Below are positions 1 through 8,373 of a DNA stretch of 64,000 nt, in pieces. The notes under the pieces were generated by a model that saw nothing but the letters and a program-made list of their open reading frames with translations, ran no database searches and was not told where the DNA came from. This DNA is from Symsagittifera roscoffensis (lineage: Eukaryota; Xenacoelomorpha; Acoela; Convolutidae). The stretch covers positions 62,480,386-62,544,385 of the forward strand of contig NC_087062.1 in the NCBI RefSeq assembly GCF_963678635.1. The letters run 5' to 3'. A program made the translations under genes and the position numbers. Position 1 is the first letter of the stretch, and each line of letters starts with the position of its first letter.

Positions 1-842
1 GGTGTTGCATCAATGGTTAATGGTATTACTTTTACATAATCTCTTATGTAAGATATCGTACTTATTGCTTGACTTGAGATTGATTGTGGGAAGCTTATAA
101 ATGCGGAATGAGACCATTCGGGGTCCCAAACATAATCTGATTGTTCTGTGATAGCGGTATCATCGTTCGAGTTTTGGGGTCTAAAATTTTTTCTTGCTTG
201 TGCAATTAAATCAATATTGTGTGTGAAATAATCTATTATGAACCATGCCAAAATTTTTTGTAGATCGTGTTTTGTATGTTGTGAAACGTCGTCTTTCGTG
301 AAATTTTCTTTAATGATGTTTAAATAACTAGAGAGTAGTGTGATTTCATGTCGTACTTTCAAATGTTTAGATGTTTCTGTCGGTGAGACATTTGTTATTG
401 GGATTTCGTTTTCTAATATCGAAATATAACTATATATTATTGCGAAAACTTCATTGGTGAATATGGAGTTTGCTCTTTGTGAGTTATGATATTGGATGCT
501 TTTTATATATTCTGAAAAAACTTTTGAAAATTCTAAATCAAGATCGTCTGTTTGAATTGTATATTTTCTATTATTATGGTTTGGTGAGGTGAATTCTATG
601 GAGTAGATTCCATACTGTTGTGTTATGTTGCATATATCTTTTAAGTAGTGGTCTATGATTTGTCTTTTGATTTTTACATCTGGGAACTCTGTTTTACATG
701 GACTGATTCCGGGTTCAAATAAATTTAATAGTAAATTTTTGCAAAATATATGCTGTCCTCTATCAGTGGTTGCATCTACTATAAAAGGAAAGATTTCATC
801 ATCATCTGGACTTTCTTCACCTGGGGTGTGCGTTGAGCTCAT
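1..842 (-). CDS. Unidentified protein, 5' part, runs off the left edge
   Basis: I read this frame codon by codon from the ATG at 842-840 down to base 3 and found no stop in 280 codons. In DNA this AT-rich, that is strong evidence of a real or recently functional gene. The N terminus is acidic (several Asp/Glu within the first 20 residues). It is followed by a mixed helical, Asn/Ile/Ser-rich sequence with two Trp in a short Asp-rich segment near residues 230-245. I see no RT, integrase, helicase, polymerase or capsid signature and no signal peptide or membrane segment in this part. The start overlaps the end of the upstream basic ORF by 26 bases in another frame. That layout is typical of viruses and retroelements and unusual for host genes. 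Family unknown: endogenous virus, LTR-type element or other compact mobile element are all possible. Confidence 0.7.
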   Translation of the reverse strand, partial: MSSTHTPGEESPDDDEIFPFIVDATTDRGQHIFCKNLLLNLFEPGISPCKTEFPDVKIKRQIIDHYLKDICNITQQYGIYSIEFTSPNHNNRKYTIQTDDLDLEFSKVFSEYIKSIQYHNSQRANSIFTNEVFAIIYSYISILENEIPITNVSPTETSKHLKVRHEITLLSSYLNIIKENFTKDDVSQHTKHDLQKILAWFIIDYFTHNIDLIAQARKNFRPQNSNDDTAITEQSDYVWDPEWSHSAFISFPQSISSQAISTISYIRDYVKVIPLTIDAT

Positions 843-1284
843 TTTTTCGTTCGATGACTGTTAATATGTAATTATTAATGTGTCGAATTGGTTGATTCCA
901 ATTGTATAAATGTACTGGTTTGTGTTTATACTGCTTTTTTATTCTTCTTTTTCCTCTTTTTGATGAATTTGAAGTTGTTTCTGAGTCAGAAAAATATAAT
1001 TGATCGTGAAGTGGGCAATTTTTATCTATTGATTCTTTTAGTTTGTAAAGTTCGTCTAAACTGTTGGTTTCTGATTCTGAAAATGCGTTTCGATTTTTTG
1101 AAAATCTTTTTCGTGTTATTTGTCTTTGTTTCGTTATTATTTTTCTTTTTAGTGTTTGTCGTTTTGTTCGAATGTATCCAACTGTTTGTGTATGAGGTGT
1201 GATTACAAGGTCGTATTTTTTGTTATCTATTTCACAATTGTGTAAAACGATTGTTTGTTTATTTCCTAGGTTTTTAAATGACAT
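817..1284 (-). CDS. Basic 155-aa protein upstream of the edge ORF
   Basis: An ATG-started frame of 155 codons. Lys and Arg are very abundant, in two clusters (about residues 40-61 and 109-122), the second resembling a bipartite nuclear-localisation or nucleic-acid-binding patch. Between them lies a Ser/Glu/Asp-rich segment (about 66-106). There is no CCHC zinc knuckle and no family I recognise. The last nine codons overlap the start of the downstream ORF in another frame, so the two are probably translated from one transcript by re-initiation, leaky scanning or frameshifting. The region upstream of this start (1300-1890) is full of small hairpins. A small basic ORF before a larger ORF recalls nucleocapsid-first layouts, but that is inference only. 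Confidence 0.6.
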   Translation of the reverse strand: MSFKNLGNKQTIVLHNCEIDNKKYDLVITPHTQTVGYIRTKRQTLKRKIITKQRQITRKRFSKNRNAFSESETNSLDELYKLKESIDKNCPLHDQLYFSDSETTSNSSKRGKRRIKKQYKHKPVHLYNWNQPIRHINNYILTVIERKNELNAHPR

Positions 1285-1371
1285 AAGGTTTAGGATGACG
1301 GATGCAAAAGGTGGTTAAATGATTTCTATTTTCCTAAACTGTTAGTTCTTACGATTTTTTGGTTAGCTTAA

Positions 1372-1887
1372 CCTGGGTCTATTTGTTCAGGGTTGGAGAG
1401 AAAAGTATATCGATTCCGAAGAATGATTTTTTACTTTCTCGTGGCTAGTATAAGTTAAGGTGTTAACTTACTTAATCTTACTTAGGGGTAGTGATTGTGT
1501 TCAAGGGTTGGAGAATAGTAAATCGATCCACAAGGTTCAGGTATAATTAGAACGCGAGTAGTTCGTTAGATACTATTTTAAACTTACTAAGTCTAAGATT
1601 TATCCTGGGTCTGGTAAGAGGGGGGGTCAAGTGAAGGATGAATAACCGAAGTTCTTCACTGTTTATCCTAATTTGAATGATTAGTTTTGTTTAAAAATTT
1701 CTATTAGTCTTAGGTCTTTAGAAAGGGTTGGGTAGTGAATCGACGTTTGAGGTCGTTAGACACTAATTAAGTGGGTGGGGGAGAACAAAGTTGTTCTGTT
1801 TGATCCAAGGATAAGCCTTGATGATCAAATTTGAAATTTAATTAAGTAGAAAATGATTTAAGATCCAAGGATAAGCCTTGATGATCT
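1372..1887. repeat. Cluster of small hairpins with repeated motifs, leader of the 155-aa ORF
   Basis: Directly visible inverted repeats: 1398-1407 with 1432-1440; TAAGTTAA-ggtg-TTAACTTA at 1451-1470 (perfect); 1514-1520 with 1571-1577, with GAAC/GTTC inside; AGTGAAG at 1630-1636 with CTTCACT at 1654-1660; TAGTG 1733-1737 with CACTA 1761-1765, enclosing CGAC/GTCG; AGAACAA-ag-TTGTTCT at 1782-1797 (perfect); and two copies of a CAAGG-ataag-CCTTG hairpin flanked by GATC arms at 1801-1826 and 1862-1886. GGGTTGG recurs at 1390, 1505 and 1725, each just before a stem arm and an ATCGA. CCTGGGTCT occurs at 1372 and 1603. On the minus strand this is the 5' leader of the two ORFs. Confidence 0.7.
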
Positions 1888-2216
1888 GGTTTTAAAATTA
1901 AGTGAATTTAAGTTTTAATAAAATTTTAAATGTGTGTAAAGGAAAGATTTAGTGTTTTGATGATATTAGTGGGTTTATGATTGCTGTTATGTTTTAGATG
2001 ATGGAGCTGGAACAACAGGATGATTTATGATTACTAACCATTTATTGTCATGCTACTAATTTTTATTTTTATTTTTCAATAAATATTTTTCAAACATGTT
2101 TTGTATATTACTGCAGAGTTTTAGGAAAACGATCTTAGATCTTTTTATCAATCGTTATTGTATATTAATAATTTTGTTTAGCGCCTGAAATGATTTTGAA
2201 GATTAACTTCAAGGTT

Positions 2217-2450
2217 TTATGTTTGCAAATGAAAATCTAAATTCATTGCCAGTAGTATTCTAAATATAAAAGTTTGTTCTGGTTTTTGCCTAACTATCAT
2301 ATAGCTATATGGCAAGTTTCTACTTTGTCGTATGTCGTCTCTGGTTCGAGGTCTTCTTCCAATTCCGGGTAGTTCTGTTATGGTTCGGAATATTGGCTCT
2401 GATCTATTGAGTCGTAGAGACATTTCGATTAAATTATTGTCGTATAACAT
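2217..2450 (-). CDS. Small ORF, 77 aa, unknown
   Basis: ATG-started frame on the same strand and upstream of the hairpin leader and the two overlapping ORFs. The product is Arg/Leu/Ile-rich with an Arg-rich middle (around residues 31-41) and no recognisable domain. It could be the first ORF of the same element, a leader exon, or chance. The main support is its collinearity with the other open frames in a region otherwise free of long frames. Function unknown. Confidence 0.35.
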   Translation of the reverse strand: MLYDNNLIEMSLRLNRSEPIFRTITELPGIGRRPRTRDDIRQSRNLPYSYMIVRQKPEQTFIFRILLAMNLDFHLQT

Positions 2451-2746
2451 TTTGTAAATGTTTTTATCTAATTTCTAATCTATTTTGGTTAATTCTAAGC
2501 TATTAAGGTCTTGTTCGAGACTTATGGTCGCACCAGATGAGTTAGGACCGAGTTGGTTAACTCATAGAGTAATTTCGGATAGGGTACACCGTCTGCTCGT
2601 CACGCTATCTTATTTTCGGCCGGATAGATTCGTGCAACTTCTTAGTCTAATACCGATCCTAATCTTACTCTTATACGATCTAGTCTCAGGTTGTTTAACT
2701 AGTCTCTGCTAGGCTCAATAGATCTAGGGTATACTGGTTTATTGCG

Positions 2747-2832
2747 GCTGCTGAAGTGCTCGGGAGAGTCCAACTAATTTCTAAGTTAAATTCAAATCTC
2801 TCTGGTGCTGAAATTACAAGTAACTTCAGCAC
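2747..2832. repeat. Palindromic right end of the left-edge unit
   Basis: A near-perfect palindrome at 2805-2832 pairs GTGCTGAAATTAC with GTAACTTCAGCAC (one mismatch, 2-base loop). The core GCTGAAGTGCTC recurs at 2750-2761. On the minus strand this lies upstream of all three ORFs, so it could be a terminal repeat or promoter dyad. No matching copy is visible elsewhere in the window, as expected if the other terminus lies left of base 1. Confidence 0.6.
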
Positions 2833-4778
2833 TTACAAATAAGTGGGTTGTTAGTTAGATGGATCATGATTGGTTAATATTAAATACTTTACATTGGTAA
2901 AATATCTAAATTATCCAATCATAAAATGTAGTTTAGATCAGGTTCCAGTTCGGACATTGATGGATGATAAAATTTTTTCGCTAATTGACATTTACAAAAA
3001 AACGATAAGCCGGAATATTTAAAAAAAAGGTTGTACTCTCTATGAGATTAAGGGAACGTGGAAAAAGTCTAAAATATGACTCTGATTTACTTAGTGTAAA
3101 TTTACTGTCTCTGAACTCGCCCACTTCATGCAGCTTTGTGTGGTAAATATTAAGCGTCTAATCCGACGGATTGCTTGAACCTGATTGGCTGATTTTAAAT
3201 TTGTGAATTGGGCCGGCTCTTTCAATTTTAATCGGAAAAAAAAACAATTACGAAATACCTCGCCGTTTCCGAACAAAAATTACGTATTCAGCGGCTTAAA
3301 TAACATTGATTCATGGGTCGAATGCATGTAGCGACACACTTGTTCGGATTAAAATAGAATGACCTGTTTTTCTTTGGTCTATTTTCTGTATCCAGGTTCT
3401 ATATTTCCAAGCAAGGTACATAATAACTGTCTCAATGGATACTTGGACCATTTTTTTTTGACGATTGGGACATGTTCTAACAGTTTTCAGGTATGGTTTT
3501 TGAATGTACTAAAAAAAATTTTAATTCTTCTAAAACTGTAACAGCCCTGTCAAAATCAGTTTAACATTAAGTTTTTTGTCCTAACTAGGTTGGGATGGCG
3601 CTAGAAAACTGGGTTTTCTGAATAGATAAACTGCGATACCAATATTGACTCCTGACATTTGGGAAATTGAAAATTCAAACAGTAATAAACGTTCTGCTCA
3701 CCTGATGAGTCGCGATTGAGACTTCTTTTTTATAGGATAGCTAGAAGTAAGGCCTTGTGATTAGTGGACTTATAAGTAAATTCTCAACAAACAGTTTTTG
3801 CAAAATTTACCATACCCAAAAATTCCTAGTAGCTCTAGGTTGTTGGTAAGATATTTCTATTCCATCTGATTTAGGAACCTAGTTATAAAGGTTGTTGGGC
3901 CCAGTTTTTTCATTTAGTTTCTTGTTCTCAAGCGACTCCCATTACTTTCTTCTTGGCATCACACTTTATTCTTGATGATTTTGTTGCAAAATAAAGAGAC
4001 CATTTTGTTGACTCAATCAGATTTAAATTTCTTTTTGATTGTTTTGTTTTGCACATTTTCCAGAAAAAAGTCAGTTTACTGCGAGCTTGAAGCGATGGCC
4101 TGAGCGGTTCAGCTCTTGATTGTAAATTTGGAAAAACATTGACAAGTGATATGAAATTCCAACTAAGAACCTCGATTTTTTTTTACTTTTCGGCGGCGTT
4201 AGGTATAGCACTGTTTTTTGTTTTCAGAGTTTTGAGCGAACACTTTCTGGATCTATATGAAACCCTAAGCATGTCATTTTTTCTAAGAAAACTAAAATTT
4301 GCTTCTTTTTAATTCAATTATTTTGCCATTGGCTTTTCAAAATTCTTAAACTGTTTTGTTATGATCTGAAATAGAGCTCCTTGAAACGACGAGAACTTCG
4401 TCCAAAAAAAAACTTTCCTAAAAATCCCTGAAAGGCGTTGTTCATCGCCTACTGAAACTCTTTTGGCGTATCTGTGAGAACCTAGAAACTCATTTTAAAT
4501 CAGCAGGGCCAATAAACTCACGGCAATCAATACTGAAACATTGTTTTCTCACGGACTCGTTCAAAGATAACTTTTTTAAATTTAACTTAAAATCAAAATA
4601 AATTGGTTTCGAATGGTGCAAGGAAAAGTTTTTCGTTGCTTGTTCACAGTTGTCATCCTGTGTTTTTATCTTCAAACATCTCATATTCTTCGAAATAATA
4701 TGCAAATGGTGTCGAAGTTCTAATATCATAGGAGTCAGTTATGCGCGATGAAAGCCCCAGTTAACAGCGTGTGAATAT
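2833..4778. other. No gene recognised
   Basis: AT-rich sequence with no coding frame I can support. A weak dyad (ATGATTGG with CCAATCAT) lies around 2867-2922. I see no RNA gene. Confidence 0.5.
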
Positions 4779-5498
4779 TTAGAATGCCATTCCAATTGTG
4801 TAACCGTCCTCAACGCCGAGGGATCGCCATTTGGATCTTGTGCCTCTGATGCAAATGTTGGTTGCTCTTAGTATAGCGAATGAAATTCTACATCTCACCC
4901 AGCACATGGCATGACTATATGGGTGGTCCCATTTTGATGCCAGACCATTTACTAGTCGTTTGAGGAAAAACGTGAACTCCGGTGCCAAAACACCATCTAT
5001 TGAAGTGACAAGTGGAGTGAAAGACATGTGCTTTTCTTCACAAGCTGGTCCATACTTATTTTTTTTCTCAATCTCTGCAGTTTTCAGTACAATCATGGGA
5101 TTGCGGTTTTGGTAAGACGGAGCGTCAGTGTCTGTAACACGGATGTCGAACGACGCAGCCGACTGTCCATCCCAAACCCCACGAGCTGAAAGATCTGCAG
5201 TTAGTGCCGGGGTTCCATTTTCTACATCTGGTTCCTTTACGACAGGTTCTCTTTTCACGTCCTTCCACAAAATTGAAGCAAGATCGCCCACTGCGTCTCT
5301 TATTTCGTTGTGTCGTAGTGTTACCAGTCCGCCCTTCTTGCAAGAAAGTGCATGCTGTAAGTCAAAATCTTGTCGACATCCATCGCATTTCGAGAAAGAA
5401 CGTTTGAGTGGTTTTCTGTACCTGATACATAGAGCGTCTCTGAACTCTGTGGCTGACAAATCAAAATTATCTTTCAACAAGGGCAGCGAAGTTAGCCA
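4779..5498 (-). pseudogene. Copy A, CCHC finger and restriction-like nuclease-like C terminus
   Basis: 233 codons. A zinc finger C-x2-C-x7-H-x3-C lies at residues 32-47, followed by a RHNEIRD block (56-62), an EPVVKEPDV segment, TADLSARG (94-101) and SFDIRV (110-115). C-terminal helices follow and the end carries CIRGTRS. The order finger, RHN, EP, AD and FD-x-R parallels the finger plus PD-(D/E)XK-like endonuclease end of RLE-type non-LTR retrotransposons; here Asp 96 and Asp 112 would be candidate metal ligands. The assignment as nuclease is inference. The frame runs in phase with the preceding block across the TAG at 5499. Confidence 0.7.
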
Positions 5499-5981
5499 CT
5501 AGGAACAGTTGTTGTCGATTATTCTCCGGATCGCTCGTTTCTGATCTGCTGGTAAAACTGCAAGCAATTCATCGAGTTTATCTTTGTCCACAGCATTTTG
5601 TTTCTCCTCGTGGTTTTTTCTTGCTTCTCTCATCTTTGTTTTGTGTAGAGTTTGGTCGAAATCATCTTGGAGAAGGATCGAACTCACGAGACAGTCGGTT
5701 GCTTCACGTGAAGTGGAAAATGCTAGTTCGCCACCTTCTATTGGATTTCAAACACCTAGTCCCCCTCTTTTGACAGGAAGTGAATACAAAACACGATCTG
5801 AGTGTAAGACACTAGAAGTTCCTAGTAAGCTTGGCAAAAAGTTTTCTTCCAACATCTTCTCGAGAGGAGCAAACAACTGCGACGTATCTTTGACTACTTT
5901 CTGGACAAAATTCCATTCGCATTGCAGTGATCTTGTTTTTGTTAATCCAACTAAAGCAGCTTGAGGTTCTTTATCTGCCGT
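5499..5981 (-). pseudogene. Copy A, post-RT region
   Basis: One frame is readable across about 160 codons with an internal TGA near 5740 and a TAG at 5499-5501. It contains a LPVKRGGLG block (counterpart of LPARLGGL in copy B), then a charged, Lys/Glu-rich helical segment. The matching block in copy B follows its RT region in the same order, which supports the assignment. Confidence 0.6.
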
Positions 5982-6803
5982 TTAGGACAACTCGCCAAGA
6001 CAATCCAGCCATTCTTGGACCATTTTTAAAGTGAAACGAATTTTGCCTTCATCAGAGCCAATAAATCCGCCCAAATAATTTCTACTTTCAACTATTCTGA
6101 TGCCGAACCTGTCAAACAATTGATGAGCTTTTTCAACAAAGTTCGGCTGAACAACCAAATAACTTTTGCTTGGCTCGGGGTAATAGCCATACTTCGGGCC
6201 GTTTTCAGTCAAAGATGACAACCTTTCAACCAGGATTTCTAGTGCGCCGAGAGCTCCCGAATCATCTGCATACCATGTTTGTAAATACTTATCTCGGTCT
6301 TTGAGTGATTCAATCAATGGCATCAATGAAACACCATAGAATAACATCGCTAGTGGATCACCCTGTGTAGTGCCTTCACTACTGAAAAGAAGTTCTGTCG
6401 TTCCTGCAAAAATTAGCGGAGCATACCTTCTATAAGTGTTGAAAAGAAATCGTGAGCACCTTGGCCAAAGTATTCTAGCATTCCATAGAGCCGTTTCCTT
6501 GTTCAATGCATTGAATACATTTGAGGCATCCATCAATAGAAGACCATGTCTGTCCTCTTTGGTGCTATTAAACAACTCCTCCACTGCGTGTACAGCTCCT
6601 TCTATTCCTGCTTTCACACCACAAGCTAGTTGTTGAGATCCACAGGTTTCTTTGAGATCTTTTTTGGTCGCTTCGGCCATACATTTACACATTATTCTTC
6701 GCAAACACTCACCTATGCCAATGGGTCTAACTCCGGGCACTTGTCCAAAGCGATCAGACGACCTGACATCAATGCTCGTATTTGGTTCCATGGAATAATT
6801 TCG
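5982..6803 (-). pseudogene. Copy A, reverse transcriptase domain
   Basis: 269 codons contain the RT palm. A PGVRPIGIGECLRR block lies at residues 19-32. Motif A is LLLMDASNVFNALN, with the catalytic Asp at about residue 88. TTQGDPLAM lies at about 141-149, and motif C YADD at about 174-177 holds both catalytic Asp. A Lys-rich motif D-like region follows. All three catalytic Asp are present, so the domain itself looks intact. The frame closes at 5982 and similarity resumes in another frame just after. The TTQGDPLA block and short spacing separate it from Ty3/Gypsy RTs and fit the non-LTR-like family shared with copy B. Confidence 0.88.
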
Positions 6804-7197
6804 TTAGCCATCTTTGTCTCTCAAAGCCGAACTATGTCCTCCAAATCGAAGAAATGCGCCTTTCCAGTGTTCCGAATCTGTTCCTGAAGGTCCGGCTCCA
6901 CCGTGCATTGACCTCGCAAATTTTTCTATATAAGAAGAAGTGATGGTTACTATTTCTAACTCAGGTAAGCTGTCTACTTGTATTCTTGCTTCTTCTTTTG
7001 ACTGTTTTGCTACGGGATGTTTTTCTTTCAGAATGTCAATGACTAATTTTCTTGTTTTTGTTGTGGAATCAATAACTTCGTCATTTGGATGGAGCAAACC
7101 TCCGCCAGATCTGCTTGTCAGCCAACGCATGGCAGTTCGAACTTTCCCTTCCATCATCATTCGTGCAAAAACTACTGCGGTGTGCTCCTCTTCAGAT
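6804..7197 (-). pseudogene. Copy A, conserved pre-RT region
   Basis: The conserved blocks are visible in order: MMMEGKVRTAMRWL at the start, an EKHP block, a LPE block, and GGAGPSGTDSEHW followed by a FGGHSS stretch. This arrangement precedes the RT domain in this retroelement family. The frame closes at 6804, just before the RT block, and the next conserved residues continue in another frame, so a short indel separates the two. About 118-130 residues are readable. Confidence 0.75.
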
Positions 7198-7815
7198 CTA
7201 TTTTTTTATAGGTTTCCTCGGTTGTTTTTGTGAACATCGTTTGGCTTCTTGTTGTAGATTATTGAATTTACTTTTTTCCCAGTCTTCAAGTCCTCTTCCT
7301 ATCAAAGCTCTCACATCACGTGTGGTTTTTATCATTGGGTCCCGCTGTAAGATTAATCGGCTGAATACAAGAAGTCGTTCTGAACATTCGTTTTGGTTCA
7401 ATCGGCAGACTTCTTTCGTTAAAAGATCAACGTATTTACTGCCAATGTTTCCCCCGGGACTAAATACAGTTTGCTGATACCATCTGTTTCCCCATTCAGT
7501 TTCTCTAACTTCCTTAGATATGTCGAGAGACCCTCCAAAGGCGTCAAACAAACAGTTTGTGACGTTTTCTGTAATGGGTACGACAGGATAATGGTCTTGC
7601 TCGCTGAGGGTCATTACACGAAGCTGTTGAGTCGCCCCAGTATGTTGTTCTTCATTTTCTATTTTGTCTTCGGTTTCGTTGTATGAATCCTCTTGTTCAT
7701 CGTCACTAACTCTCTGCGACGCAGAAATGGAGTCCTCATTTGGATTTTCTTCCGAGTGAAAACGAAAACCAAAAAAAGACGGCGGTCTTATTGCTCTGTC
7801 GCTTCTCCTCAACAT
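7198..7815 (-). pseudogene. Copy A, N-terminal region
   Basis: 205 codons. The first 70 residues are acidic and low in complexity. The rest carries a Gly-Lys-Tyr-Val segment followed by Leu-rich helices and a Trp-Glu near the end, a layout I recall from the N-terminal part of this retroelement family. The frame ends just after an A-run near 7205, and the next conserved block is in another frame, so a single-base slip is the simplest explanation. The 9-bp minisatellite starts only 25 bases upstream, so the true 5' end of the element may be lost. Confidence 0.6.
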
Positions 7816-7840
7816 TTCGTGTCGGGGTTGACAAACTCCT

Positions 7841-7998
7841 CAATAGTTGCAATAGTTGCAATAGTTGCGATAGTTGCTATTGTTGCAATAGTTACAATAG
7901 TTGCAATAGTTGCAATAGTTGCAATTGTTACAATAGTTGCAATAGTTGCAATAGTTGCAATATTTGCAATAGTTACAATAATTGCAATAGTTGTCATT
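7841..7998. repeat. 9-bp minisatellite (CAATAGTTG)n
   Basis: About 17 imperfect copies of CAATAGTTG with single-base variants (TTGTTACAA, TATTTGCAA and similar). Because the unit is a multiple of three, all frames read through it (for example Ile-Val-Ala or Thr-Ile-Ala repeats). It sits exactly between retroelement copy A and the Gypsy-type RT relic. Confidence 0.95.
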
Positions 7999-8029
7999 GT
8001 TGTTGTGGTTGTTGTTGTTTTTTTCCTTT

Positions 8030-8373
8030 TTCTTTTCTTGTTTAACAAGAAGATAACGTTCAAAGATAACTGGCTGAAGGCGTATTTTATGTCTAATGTT
8101 GTTGACCACACTTTCTTGGCGAATTCAATGTAATAACCTTCGCTGCTGAGTCCAGCAGTACTAAAAAAAATTTTGCAAATGTTTACAAAAGATTTGGGAT
8201 TTCGTCGATTTGGAATCAATAGCTAAATTATCCGAGCCCTTCTTTTCTGGCGTGGTTACTGATGAAGCTGCAAATTGCACAGATGTGTATATTTCCAACT
8301 TGGTTATGAGCTCTTCTTTTATCAGCTTTTTGATCTCTGCTCTTTCTTTTGGCTGATTAAAAGCTGGTACCAT
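8030..8373 (-). pseudogene. Ty3/Gypsy-type reverse transcriptase relic
   Basis: Two overlapping minus-strand frames together resemble the start of a Gypsy-type RT. An EIKKLIKEELI block and a TPEKKGSDNLAID block match the usual EIxKLL..GII and KKDGxxRxCxDYR blocks. After a frame change, STTLDIKYAFSQLSL matches motif A, with its catalytic Asp near base 8092. Similarity then stops at an AAC/ACA-rich stretch and the minisatellite, so the catalytic YxDD half is missing. This is a truncated, non-functional fragment of an element different from copy A. Confidence 0.55.

Larger units (their letters stand above)
4779..7815 (-). mobile_element. Retroelement copy A (RT plus CCHC plus nuclease-like C terminus)
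   Basis: A reading frame interrupted only by a few indels and stops covers, from high to low coordinates, an N-terminal region, a conserved pre-RT region, an RT palm, a post-RT region, a CCHC finger and a restriction-like nuclease-like domain. The same protein architecture is common in corals, molluscs and other animals. The domain order resembles site-specific, RLE-type non-LTR elements, but I cannot assign a named clade. Breaks seen: a frame change at an A-run near 7205, a stop and frame change near 6804-6740, a frame change near 5985, an in-frame TGA near 5740, and an in-frame TAG at 5499-5501. No terminal repeats or poly(A) tail are obvious. A second copy lies at about 20.7-23.05 kb. Confidence 0.85.

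Noticed and set aside
5128-5502. Plus-strand frame of 124 codons opposite retroelement copy A
   Set aside because: It is antisense to the nuclease-like C terminus and has no motif of its own. Other plus-strand frames at 5.2-7.5 kb are the same.
7693-8133. Frames with Ala-Ile-Val or Asn-Ser-Cys repeats
   Set aside because: The 9-bp minisatellite is a multiple of three, so all frames stay open by chance. Only the RT-like part upstream on the minus strand has meaning.
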